From Paenibacillus sp. YPG26 (lineage in GTDB: Bacteria > Bacillota > Bacilli > Paenibacillales > Paenibacillaceae): 64,000 nucleotides of DNA. The notes under the pieces are model-generated. The model was given only the letters and a program-made list of their open reading frames with translations. It was not told where the DNA came from and ran no database searches. The translations under genes and the position numbers were made by a program. The DNA lies in assembly GCF_023704175.1 (NCBI RefSeq), contig NZ_CP084530.1:3596001-3660000 (forward strand). The letters are read 5' to 3'. How positions within the stretch are numbered: position 1 is the stretch's first letter; each line of letters begins with the position of its first letter. Positions 8,098 to 18,378 of the stretch are shown in pieces.

Positions 8098-9477
8098 TCA
8101 CTTAGGCTTCTGCTGCTGGCCTTCCTGCCCGTCACCCTGTGCCTGTTCCGCATCCGCCCCCTGCCCGCCGCTCTGAGCCTGCTCCGCACCCGCTCCCTGC
8201 TTGCCACCCTGTGCCTGCTCCGCATCTGCTCCCTGTCCGCCACCCTGCGCCTGTTCCGTATCTGCTCCCTGCCCGCCACCCTGCGCCTGCTCTGCATCTG
8301 CTCCCTGCCCGCCACTCTGTGTCTGCTCCGAATCTCCTTGCTGTCCGCCGCTCTGCGTCTGCTCGGCATCTGCTCCCTGCCCGCCGCCTGAAGCCTTACG
8401 AATCTTGTATATCCACCCCGCAGCGTACAGGATCAGCGGGATAATTACGAAGAACAAGGGGGTGAAACGGTACAGGATGATAGCTCCTTCTTCCAGATGC
8501 TCGGGCAGGCTTTTTGCCACCACTAGTGAAATAAACAGAACCAGCAGGGCCATCGGATAGATCAGCTTGCGATAGTCCATTTTGAATAGGTCCGCGGTTC
8601 CTACCAGAGCAACATAGAAATACACAGCCACCTTGAAAAAGTCATCTATGATTAAAGTCATAACAATCAGAATATCGTTGCGCTGGATAAAATCAGATAT
8701 TGAAGCCTTGCTGATTGTCGTCATTAGAGGCAGCGGGGAACGCTGAACCATATCCACTCCAAGCACCGCCACATTAATAACCGAGGTGTAGCTTAGGATA
8801 ATGCCCGACACCAGGATTGCGATATAGCCGGCTTTTACCCCCGTCTTCGCATTTCCCAGATAAGGCAGAATCATGGAGAAGGTAATAATCTCACTGAACG
8901 GGAATGCGTAGCTTTGACGAATAAATGTCTCCAGCACAGGTCGAAGCCCTTCTCCTAGAACCGGGAAGACACGCTCTATTTCAATAACTCCCGATAAAAC
9001 AAGCAAAATTGTGCTGAAGCCCCCAATCAGAACAACGACAACGGCAAAGATGACCGCCGTTCTGGCGAGCACCTCAATCCCCTTATGGATGGCGTAGGCC
9101 ACGGACATAATCATCAACGCATTGGCGACAATTAACGGCGTCTGCTTAAGTGCTGTGGACAGAACCAGGGCACCGCCATCGCGCAGGTCGCGGCCAGTCT
9201 GGTAGATGAAGAATACGGTATATAGCAAGCCGATGACCCAGCCCACATGCTTGCCCAGCAGTTTACGGACATATGTGGTTGGAAGTATTTCAGGGAATAG
9301 CTTGTAGAGGAACACGAATATTCCGAAGAGCAGAAGACCATATCCCATCCCGAGCAGGATGGAGATCCAGGCATCTTTTCCAGCGCGCATACCCAAATTA
9401 ACGACCAGTGAGGTTCCAAGCTGAAACAGGAGCATCAGTGAGAAAAATTGAAAGGAGGTTATACGGTTCTTTTCCAC
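8098..9477 (-). CDS. gerKB: Spore germination protein GerKB/GerAB-type permease with repeat tail
   Basis: Integral membrane B subunit of a gerA-type germinant receptor in the spore inner membrane (spore permease family, APC fold, about ten helices starting ITSFQFFSLMLLFQLGTSLVVNL). The GTG at 9477 is chosen because AAAGGAGG precedes it and overlaps the end of gerKC; it yields MEKNRITSFQFF, the usual family start. The helices end near residue 360 with YAAGWIYKIRKAS. They are followed by an unusual tail of seven 12-residue repeats (consensus GGQGADAEQAQ) plus a short basic end, which most homologs lack. It is the last gene of the A-C-B operon. Confidence 0.9.
   Translation of the reverse strand: MEKNRITSFQFFSLMLLFQLGTSLVVNLGMRAGKDAWISILLGMGYGLLLFGIFVFLYKLFPEILPTTYVRKLLGKHVGWVIGLLYTVFFIYQTGRDLRDGGALVLSTALKQTPLIVANALMIMSVAYAIHKGIEVLARTAVIFAVVVVLIGGFSTILLVLSGVIEIERVFPVLGEGLRPVLETFIRQSYAFPFSEIITFSMILPYLGNAKTGVKAGYIAILVSGIILSYTSVINVAVLGVDMVQRSPLPLMTTISKASISDFIQRNDILIVMTLIIDDFFKVAVYFYVALVGTADLFKMDYRKLIYPMALLVLFISLVVAKSLPEHLEEGAIILYRFTPLFFVIIPLILYAAGWIYKIRKASGGGQGADAEQTQSGGQQGDSEQTQSGGQGADAEQAQGGGQGADTEQAQGGGQGADAEQAQGGKQGAGAEQAQSGGQGADAEQAQGDGQEGQQQKPK
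8137..8388 (-). repeat. Seven tandem 36-bp repeats encoding the GerKB tail
   Basis: Seven in-frame units of 36 bp encode GGGQGADAEQAQ-like dodecapeptides with substitutions at a few positions. Copy number changes would keep the frame and only alter tail length. Confidence 0.9.
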
Positions 9478-9482
9478 TTCAG

Positions 9483-10696
9483 CTACTCCTCCTTTGTGGT
9501 CTGGCTGCTCTGATAAGAGCGGTCTCTCATACCGGAGTATCGAATCACGGACTGAACGCTGTACTCCACCTCTAGGCGCGCAAATACATCTGCCCATCGG
9601 GGCTCCAGGCTTTTCCACACTTTTGGATTGGTTCGTTCGATGACCGAGCCAAAGCCGAACACATCGCTCTTTATTCTCTGTGCTTCATCCACCGCAGCCT
9701 GCATCTCTTGCTTGATTACTTTATTAAGCTCTTCCTGGAGCTGATTCAATACAGCGTTTTTACTGACGTCCAGGCCACAATTCACTTCCTTTATCGCGGC
9801 TTGCGGCATAACTGAGATCTGAATGACTGGATGCTCCGGATCTTTAAGCTGGGCCTTCACCCTGGTTCGGGAACGGATGATCTCGTAAGCAATGTACCCT
9901 TTCTGGTCGAGACATCCGGTTACCAGCGCTGTCTGCTTAATCTTGTCGCTTACCCAGACGAGCCCCCGGCTCTGGTTCAAACTCAGCCAGGACATTAATT
10001 TATCGCCGGCGAAGAGTCCTGCTCCTTCAACCTGGAGGATCGCAGGTGTGTTGATCTGCTCAATATTCGCCTTGGTGGGAGCGGTCTCCAGATCACCTTC
10101 AATCCGGACCCCGTTAATGACAGGACCGCCTCCATGGACCTGAAGTGCCCGGATTACATCGTCAATTTCCACCCTGTAGGTATTTCCCAGCAGCATGGAG
10201 GACGCCTGGGACTTCTGAGACAGGTCGCTGGACGGGATCTTGCCAATTGGCGTCATGAGCTTCACCATATCCGCGGCCTCCTGACCCTTTGCCAGGTACA
10301 CCTGGGATGTTGTTCGAATCTGGGCATCACGCTCCACATAATCCAGCACATCCTTGATTCCGGTCCTCGCAAGCTCTTCGGAGAAAATGAGGGCATTAAT
10401 ATGCCCCAAAGAAAGGTATCTTGGAACCTTGCGTGAAGCTTCGCGAACGGCTTCAAATATTGTTCTTCCCTCGCCATAGTACACGGAGACAGGGGAACCG
10501 CCCCGGCTGTATTTCCCGGAGATCTCATCCGCAATAATTACCTGAAGGGATACCTTATACTTCGGCTTCTCCCCCTGCTGAAGGTCGATACCCATGCCGG
10601 ATACCACCGCCCGCCGATTCAGCTCAATACTGTCCCAGCAGCCGGAGAGAAGCACCAGAGCCACGACGAGTCCTGTCAACCCCATCCATCTTCTGA

Positions 10697-10700
<4 letters not shown>
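9483..10700 (-). CDS. gerKC: Ger(x)C-family spore germination lipoprotein
   Basis: C subunit of a gerA-type germinant receptor, a lipoprotein on the outer face of the spore inner membrane. The signal peptide ends in LSGC (Cys21) followed by WDSIELNRRAVVSGMGID, the hallmark of Ger(x)C proteins. The 405-residue length and the C-terminal third-domain motif GFGSVIERTNPKVWK are typical. The ATG overlaps the gerKA stop by 4 bp (ATGA), and its own stop lies inside the gerKB ribosome site, so the three subunits are probably translationally coupled. Confidence 0.95.
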
Positions 10701-12847
<2,147 letters not shown>

Positions 12848-13055
12848 GGATGCCTCCTGTTCCTTTCATGCGCTTTAATTCCATTATTTACTCTGAGAGG
12901 TCCTCTTATACGAACCTGCCACGCAAGGACTATCCCGCGCAGACCGTCCTCTGCCCGGAGAGGGCCGTCAGCTTTCGCGGATATCCGTTTCTAAACCCTC
13001 ATAAATGGTAATAAATGAATAACAAGAGTTGCCATTTGATAGGAGGCTAATATTC

Positions 13056-14606
13056 ATGAACAGTTCCATTCCACCGCATAGTGACCTCCCAAGGTTCCCC
13101 GAGTCCCTGTGGAGAAGCACCACGGATCTGCCTGTCTTCGACAAATTGCAGGAGACAATATATACCGATGTTGCCGTTATCGGGGCAGGGATCGCTGGGA
13201 TAACCACTGCATACTTGCTAGCTAAAGAGGGAGTAAAAGTTACTCTGGTCGACATGAACCGGGTGCTTGAGGGCACCACCGGCTATACAACAGCCAAGAT
13301 TACAACGCAGCATGGGTTAATCTATGACAAGCTGCTTCAGCATTTTGGCGAGGAACAGGCCCGGCTGTATCACGATGCCAATCATGAAGCTATGGAGTTC
13401 ATTCGCCGGACCGTTGCCGAGCATGGAATTGATTGTGATCTTGAGAAGCAGGACGCCTATCTGTACGCCGATACGGACGAGTCCCTCAAGCAGCTGCAGA
13501 AGGAATGGTCTGCCTATGAGAAGCTGGGTCTGCCTGGGGAATGGACGGAGTCCATCCCGATTCCCCTTCTGGTCAAGGGGGCTATTAAGATGCCGGATCA
13601 GGCCCAGTTCCATCCGCTTCACTATTTGGTAACGATGCTTGATTACATTGCGGCACACGGCGGAACCATATACGAGCAGACCATGCTTAGCGGGGAGATT
13701 CAGGAGGAGAACGGAGTTCTGCATCTGAAGACCTCGGACGGGCATACACTTAAATGCAACAAAGTGGTTGCAGCCACCCACTTCCCGTTCTATGACGGGG
13801 GCGGCCTCTTCTTCGCCCGCCTTCATGCCGAGAGGTCCTATGCTATAGCCATTGAACCGGAGACCTCCTATGTCGGGGGCATGTATCTGAGTGCGGGCTC
13901 TCCTTCAAGATCACTGCGCTCAGCCAAGCTGGATGGACGCGAGGTCGTCATTGTCGGCGGAGAGAACCACAAGACGGGGCAGGGGCTGTGCACCATCAGA
14001 TACTACGAGAATCTGGAGCTGTTCGGAGGGGAGCTGCTGGGCTCCAAGCGGATTCCCTACCGCTGGTCTGCCCAGGATCTGATCACCCTGGACGAGGTTC
14101 CTTACATCGGACGGCTGAGCGACAAGCATCCGAATATCTATGTGGCGACCGGATTTGCCAAATGGGGTATGACGAACGGAACCCTGTCCGCGCTCCTCAT
14201 CCGGGACTTGATTCTGAACCGGGAGAACCGATACGCGGAGCTGTTCACTCCGTCCAGATTCAAGGCGGACCCGAGCATCAGGAATCTGGTAGCCGAGAAT
14301 GCGAATGTGGCCAAGGAACTTATCGCCGGCAAGCTGGATATCATTCACCGCAAGGCCGACGATCTTAAGCCTGATGAGGGAAGTCTGGTTCGACATCTGG
14401 GGAAAAAGGCGGCTGCCTACAAGGACAAGGACGGCAAGCTGTTCATTGTGGACGCCACCTGCACCCATATGGGCTGTGAGGTGAACTGGAATGAAGGGGA
14501 GCGCACCTGGGATTGCCCATGTCACGGCTCCCGGTTCGACCATAAGGGCGAGGTGATCGAAGGCCCGGCCACAGAGCCGTTGAAGCCTTACGATTCACAA
14601 CACTAG
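13056..14606 (+). CDS. FAD-dependent oxidoreductase with C-terminal Rieske [2Fe-2S] domain (YhfW-like)
   Basis: Soluble flavoprotein of 516 residues. The N-terminal dinucleotide fold reads VAVIGAGIAGITTAYLLAKEG and belongs to the DAO family. The C-terminal Rieske centre is complete, with CTHMGC (469-474) and CPCHGS (487-492), giving two Cys and two His ligands. The combination matches Bacillus YhfW; the substrate is unknown. The ATG at 13056 has AGGAGG at good spacing, while an upstream in-frame ATG at 13029 lacks one. It is monocistronic and faces the divergent germination operon promoter region. Confidence 0.92.
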   Translation: MNSSIPPHSDLPRFPESLWRSTTDLPVFDKLQETIYTDVAVIGAGIAGITTAYLLAKEGVKVTLVDMNRVLEGTTGYTTAKITTQHGLIYDKLLQHFGEEQARLYHDANHEAMEFIRRTVAEHGIDCDLEKQDAYLYADTDESLKQLQKEWSAYEKLGLPGEWTESIPIPLLVKGAIKMPDQAQFHPLHYLVTMLDYIAAHGGTIYEQTMLSGEIQEENGVLHLKTSDGHTLKCNKVVAATHFPFYDGGGLFFARLHAERSYAIAIEPETSYVGGMYLSAGSPSRSLRSAKLDGREVVIVGGENHKTGQGLCTIRYYENLELFGGELLGSKRIPYRWSAQDLITLDEVPYIGRLSDKHPNIYVATGFAKWGMTNGTLSALLIRDLILNRENRYAELFTPSRFKADPSIRNLVAENANVAKELIAGKLDIIHRKADDLKPDEGSLVRHLGKKAAAYKDKDGKLFIVDATCTHMGCEVNWNEGERTWDCPCHGSRFDHKGEVIEGPATEPLKPYDSQH

Positions 14607-14668
14607 ACTGTATGCTGACTTAAGCCAGTATGCTGCAGTAGACCAAAGCGCTTACCTTGAGGAACTAA

Positions 14669-14707
14669 AAAATGACGTACATCACGGGCTCGTGAGTACG
14701 TCATTTT
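14669..14707. terminator. Bidirectional intrinsic terminator
   Basis: AAAATGACGTAC (14669-14680) and GTACGTCATTTT (14696-14707) form a perfect 12-bp stem between two convergent genes, with A/T runs on both sides. Confidence 0.88.
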
Positions 14708-14735
14708 ATTTGGCCATATCCATGATTCAAGTCTC

Positions 14736-15251
14736 TTAATTGCCAGTCTGATCCCCATACTTCTCCTCCCAGCGGCTCTTCCACTCTGCAAAAGTCAGCC
14801 CTGTCAGTTCCTCAAGCACCTTCCCCTCCAGGGAATAGACTGCGCCAACCAGGGGCTCATCGGAATGAGGGAAGGAATACCCGCCTATAACTCTGCCGTC
14901 TGTCATCATCATGTTCACTTCGACAGGAAGCTGAAGCTTCTTCGACAAGGGGTGATTCTCCACAACGAATCCATAGGTGGTTATCTCCCTGCCCCAGTAA
15001 TTCTCCGGCGGTTCGCTCTGAACCGACCAGATCTGTTCGCACCAGATCTCCCGGAGCAACGACTTCTGCAGGGTGTATGTACTCAGCTCGCCCCGGTAGC
15101 CTGTAATTGAGTAACCTTTTGATTGGATGTATGCCTCTGCCGCCTTCTCATCTCCCCGATACAAATGCGGCTTAGGGGTACCCGCCCCGATAGAATACCC
15201 CATGGTTAGTAGCATCATCAGCAGCAAGATTGCGAAGCCTGCTTTTCTCAC
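14736..15251 (-). CDS. Secreted or membrane-anchored protein of unknown function
   Basis: A 171-residue protein with an N-terminal hydrophobic segment (AGFAILLLMMLLTMGYSIGAG) that looks like an uncleaved or signal-type anchor, so the rest probably lies outside the cell. The body is mixed alpha/beta with YIQSKGYSITGYRGELSTYTL and VEVNMMMTDGRVIGGYSFP, and it has a single Cys. I do not recognise the family. The gene has its own promoter region shared with the divergent PadR operon. Confidence 0.65.
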   Translation of the reverse strand: MRKAGFAILLLMMLLTMGYSIGAGTPKPHLYRGDEKAAEAYIQSKGYSITGYRGELSTYTLQKSLLREIWCEQIWSVQSEPPENYWGREITTYGFVVENHPLSKKLQLPVEVNMMMTDGRVIGGYSFPHSDEPLVGAVYSLEGKVLEELTGLTFAEWKSRWEEKYGDQTGN

Positions 15252-15343
15252 TCTGTCCCCCCCCTATCTCCTGACCCTATAACGCCCATCCCGCCGCAGA
15301 AGTTGCAGGCCGTCAAATCTTACGTATTTATTAATTTATAATC

Positions 15344-15376
15344 AGTATGTTGCATTATTCAGTAGTGCATGATACT
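15344..15376. promoter_or_regulatory. Imperfect inverted repeat, candidate PadR operator
   Basis: AGTATGTTGCA (15344-15354) and TGCATGATACT (15366-15376) are imperfect inverted repeats with two mismatches, about 70 bp before the PadR gene. PadR-type repressors usually bind such AT-rich palindromes in their own promoters. The assignment rests on position only. Confidence 0.4.
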
Positions 15377-15446
15377 ATTTAGCTCAGATACTAATTAATG
15401 TTCAGTACTAAGGATTACACCACACATGAAAAAGAGGGGATGTCCC

Positions 15447-15773
15447 TTGGATATCAGTATCCAATTCAAGAAAGGTGCTCTGGAGCTGTGTGTGCTTGTG
15501 CTCATTCATGAGCGGGACCGCTACGGATATGAATTAGCCCAATCCGTCTCCGAGCATATTGAGGTCGCCGAGGGCGCTCTATATCCGCTGCTTCGCAGGT
15601 TGGTCAACGATGGATACTGCACCACGTATTTGCAGGAGTCTACAGGAGGACCACCGCGGAAATATTACAAGCTTACATCAACCGGTGAGACCCACATGAA
15701 GAAATTAGTCACCGAATGGAAGCAATTCGTATACAGCGTATCGAGATTAATCGAGAGAGGGCCACTATTATGA
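15447..15773 (+). CDS. PadR-family transcriptional regulator
   Basis: Winged-helix repressor of about 108 residues: KKGALELCVLVLIHERDRYGYEL, then VAEGALYPLLRRLVNDGY and RKYYKLTSTGE, the core of PadR subfamily 1. The TTG at 15447 is preferred because it yields the usual MDIS start and follows AGAGGGGA; an upstream in-frame ATG at 15426 would add seven residues. Its stop overlaps the next start by 4 bp (ATGA), so it is coupled to the DUF1700 gene and probably controls it in response to envelope stress or a ligand. Confidence 0.9.
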   Translation: MDISIQFKKGALELCVLVLIHERDRYGYELAQSVSEHIEVAEGALYPLLRRLVNDGYCTTYLQESTGGPPRKYYKLTSTGETHMKKLVTEWKQFVYSVSRLIERGPLL

Positions 15774-16369
15774 CAAAACATGAATTTCTTACCCAGCTAA
15801 GCGTGCAGCTGTCCCAGCTGCCTCCGGAGGAAAGACTGGAACTGCTTGAGGATTATGAAGCTCATTTCGCTTTCGGCAAGCAAAATGGCAAGTCGGAGGA
15901 AGAGATCGTAAGCGAGCTAGGCGATCCACATGAGCTTGCCAAGGAAGCGCTCGGGGAGCGGTTCATCTCACAGGAGCCTGTGTACTGGTATCACGACCCT
16001 AATAAGAAGCAATCCCAGCAGCATACAGCCGCTCCCGCACAGCGTCCGGGAAGAGGTATTACAGCCCAGGTGTTCGTTCTGATTGGCATGTTCTTCATGA
16101 ATATCGTGCTGGCTCCGCTGATGATTGCCTTCTGGGCGGTTGTCATCTCTATCATGGCAGCGGCTTTGGCCGGAATCTTAAGCCCTGCGCTATTAGTTAT
16201 GGATATGATATTCTACACCGTATCGCCTGCCAAATGGTTCGCCAGTATCTTCATGGTTGGACTCGGAATTCTGCTTGGTATAGGCTCCAAAGGTCTGCTT
16301 AAAGGCGTGCTCTTCACAACGCGCAAATACCTCAGCTGGAACTACCACCTTGCCAAAGGAGATGCTTAA
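15770..16369 (+). CDS. DUF1700-family membrane protein
   Basis: A 199-residue protein. The N-terminal 65 residues (FLTQLSVQLSQLPPEERLEL, DYEAHFAFGKQNGKSEEEI, LGDPHELA) are the DUF1700 helical domain, which is usually found next to PadR genes. About four membrane helices follow (roughly 97-190). The ATG at 15770 is coupled to the PadR stop; an earlier in-frame ATG lies inside the PadR gene. The three-gene PadR-DUF1700-DUF4097 arrangement is a common Firmicute envelope module whose mechanism is not established. Confidence 0.88.
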   Translation: MTKHEFLTQLSVQLSQLPPEERLELLEDYEAHFAFGKQNGKSEEEIVSELGDPHELAKEALGERFISQEPVYWYHDPNKKQSQQHTAAPAQRPGRGITAQVFVLIGMFFMNIVLAPLMIAFWAVVISIMAAALAGILSPALLVMDMIFYTVSPAKWFASIFMVGLGILLGIGSKGLLKGVLFTTRKYLSWNYHLAKGDA

Positions 16370-16371
16370 TT

Positions 16372-17214
16372 ATGAAAAAATTTGCTATCTTAGCCATCCT
16401 GCTTATGATTGTTGGGGCCGGAGGCATGGCTGCCCAGAAATTCGCGTTCGGTGACGAGCTCCCTTCTTATACTAAGAAGTGGACATTTAGCCCGGGCGAG
16501 CTCAAGGAGCTTGTGATCAACAGCAGTTCCGCTTCCATAGAAGCCGAATTCATCCAGAGCCAGAATGGCAGCAATTATGTGGAGCTCTCGGGGAACACGA
16601 ATCAAAATGTAATTCATAAGCTTGACCAAGTCAGTGTGAACGGAGGAAGACTTGAGGTTGACCTGTCTAACGATAGCGAGTTCCGGTTCTTCAACGTGAA
16701 CTTCCAATCTTACAAGCAGCATATGACCGTTGCCTTATCTGACCCAGCCGAACTGGCCAAGGTTGAAGCCAATCTGGACTCGGCTGATGTGGAGTTCAAG
16801 GGAACTCAGGCGGATCAGATTCATATTTCAGCCAGTTCAGGCGTGATCAAGCTGAGTTCTGTCCAGGCCAAGACACTGAAGGCATCTGTAGACTCGGGTA
16901 TTATTAAAGCGGAGAAAGTTCAAGCCGATGTTGCGCTTAGCGCAGAATCAGGTAATCTTGAGCTTGATCACTGGGTGGGGAACGGCAGCCTGAAGACATC
17001 GTCAGGCAGCATCCGGATTCAGGATCAACAGGCCACACAGCTTGATCTGGAAGCTGATTCAGGTATGATTGAAGTAGAGGCTAATCCGAACTTTAAAGGG
17101 TTCTACGATGCGCAAGCCGAGTCGGGAGTAGTAGAGGTTCCGGATTCACCACGGACAACGACCGATGTCATTAAGGCCCGCGTAGATTCGGGCATTATTA
17201 GTATCGGGGAATAG
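16372..17214 (+). CDS. DUF4097-family exported protein
   Basis: A 280-residue protein with an N-terminal hydrophobic helix (FAILAILLMIVGAGGMAA) and a body of repeated beta-strand units such as ASSGVIKLSSVQAKTLKASV, DSGIIKAEKVQADVAL, ESGNLELDHW and DSGMIEVEAN. This SG-turn pattern is the DUF4097 beta-helix-like domain (putative adhesin). It starts 2 bp after the DUF1700 stop with AAAGGAG upstream. It is likely membrane anchored and surface exposed. Confidence 0.88.
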   Translation: MKKFAILAILLMIVGAGGMAAQKFAFGDELPSYTKKWTFSPGELKELVINSSSASIEAEFIQSQNGSNYVELSGNTNQNVIHKLDQVSVNGGRLEVDLSNDSEFRFFNVNFQSYKQHMTVALSDPAELAKVEANLDSADVEFKGTQADQIHISASSGVIKLSSVQAKTLKASVDSGIIKAEKVQADVALSAESGNLELDHWVGNGSLKTSSGSIRIQDQQATQLDLEADSGMIEVEANPNFKGFYDAQAESGVVEVPDSPRTTTDVIKARVDSGIISIGE

Positions 17215-17220
17215 TGTTAC

Positions 17221-17259
17221 ATGAAGAAGGAGGACGCCCAGGGCGTCCTCCTTCTTCAT
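17221..17259. terminator. Long perfect hairpin, bidirectional terminator
   Basis: An 18-bp perfect stem (17221-17238 with 17242-17259, loop CAG) lies between convergent genes. There is no strong T run on either side, so termination may depend on stem strength. Confidence 0.75.
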
Positions 17260-17266
17260 GTGGTTC

Positions 17267-17719
17267 TTATGCAATTTCTTGTGCAATAGCTTCCCGGTAG
17301 GATTGAAGCGAGACATAAATCATGGTCTGCAGCACACTTTGATCCACCTCGGGGAGGATCTCCTCCGCGTAGTGCCAAGCGTTCTCCTCAATCAGCAGAG
17401 CAATCTTCTTGCGCTCAAGCTCATCCTCGCACATATCGAACTGATCGGAGAGCGTGGATAGATCGCGATCCGCAGAGTGCCCCAGCTCATGGGCGAACAC
17501 GATTCTCAGAACCTCCTCATATCGCTCAAGGGATCCAAAGATGTTCATACATTGCTTCCTGATCTCTTCCAAGTACATGGTAATGCCATGCTCATTCATA
17601 CTATATTTGCCGCCTACATTCCGTCCCCCAGGGAACCGGCTCCGAATACGGACGTTAACTTGACTGCCTGTTCTCGCCACCAACTCATCAAAAATATGCT
17701 TCGCTATCGTTCTGTTCAA
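17267..17719 (-). CDS. Small HEXXH putative metalloprotease-like protein
   Basis: A 150-residue soluble protein with one zincin motif, IVFAHELGHSAD near residue 76, followed 40 residues later by LIEENAWHYAEEIL, which could supply a third, glutamate ligand as in gluzincins. It has no signal peptide or membrane segment. The family is not one I can name; the HELGH-Glu arrangement resembles ImmA/IrrE-type or minigluzincin proteins, but no partner repressor is adjacent. The gene is monocistronic. Confidence 0.6.
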   Translation of the reverse strand: MNRTIAKHIFDELVARTGSQVNVRIRSRFPGGRNVGGKYSMNEHGITMYLEEIRKQCMNIFGSLERYEEVLRIVFAHELGHSADRDLSTLSDQFDMCEDELERKKIALLIEENAWHYAEEILPEVDQSVLQTMIYVSLQSYREAIAQEIA

Positions 17720-18378
17720 TATATTCCCCTTATTTCTTCGTAATTTCCGTTAAAGCAGACTTAGTATGTCCTATTATAATGGAAATCAAGGGGATTTAGA
17801 ACAATTAACTAGTCTTTTACCCAAAAAAAACATGCTTAAAACAATTTATTTACAGTAAACTTCACATTAGTCCCTCCGGGCATGAATGAAACGTGCTGTT
17901 AAGCCGCGCCGGACATGGTTGAAATACGGGTTCAATCCAGCTAAAATATAGGTACCAAGCATGGCCGGATGACATTGAGGAGGGTTGCAGAAGATCTGCA
18001 GCCCTCTCTTTAGGTTGTCAGAACGTATCCTCCCCGAGTTCACCTTATCCTGATTCGATGGAGACCTGCACCATAAGAGTAGATACCCCATCTCTCTGGA
18101 CACCTTACGGGGCATTGCCAGCCTGTACTTATGGGAGGCGATCAACCGCGGAGCGGTGGACTCGGCCCAGGCTTTGGAGGATCTCGTCCAGTCTGCTCCG
18201 AAGCCGGGTCCATGATTTACCTGGGCTGTAGGATGACCCCACAGTAACTTTTTACAATAATACAACGTTTGAAAGATAAGCATGGAACTTTCATGGAATT
18301 TGAGATAACATGGACAATGGGCAACATCCGGTAAATCCTGTAATTTTCCATATATTATAGAGTGGGGTTGAAATTAAA
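17720..18378. other. Long intergenic region with possible decayed coding sequence
   Basis: From about 17880 to 18260 the base composition resembles coding DNA, unlike the AT-rich flanks. Short coding-like stretches occur in the plus strand but are broken by stops (see the pseudogene entry). The AT-rich 18260-18378 part should hold the promoter of the glycosyltransferase operon. No tRNA or riboswitch was recognised. Confidence 0.5.
18054..18215 (+). pseudogene. Possible gene remnant, 53 open codons ending at a stop
   Basis: The reading frame gives a protein-like ending (LDTLRGIASLYLWEAINRG, then AVDSAQALEDLVQSAPKPGP and a stop) with normal amino-acid composition. It is preceded in the same frame by a TGA and, further back, by coding-like residues PEFTLS. 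There is no start codon with a ribosome site. I read it as the C-terminal remnant of an unidentified soluble helical protein; chance cannot be excluded. Confidence 0.3.

Noticed and set aside
8139..8560. Plus-strand ORFs rich in Pro, His and Cys opposite the gerKB tail
   Set aside because: Antisense of the 36-bp repeats in gerKB; no start signals.
17867..18283. Minus-strand ORF of 138 codons in the intergenic gap
   Set aside because: Unusual composition and no ribosome site. The plus-strand frame reads more naturally but is broken, so I report only a possible remnant.
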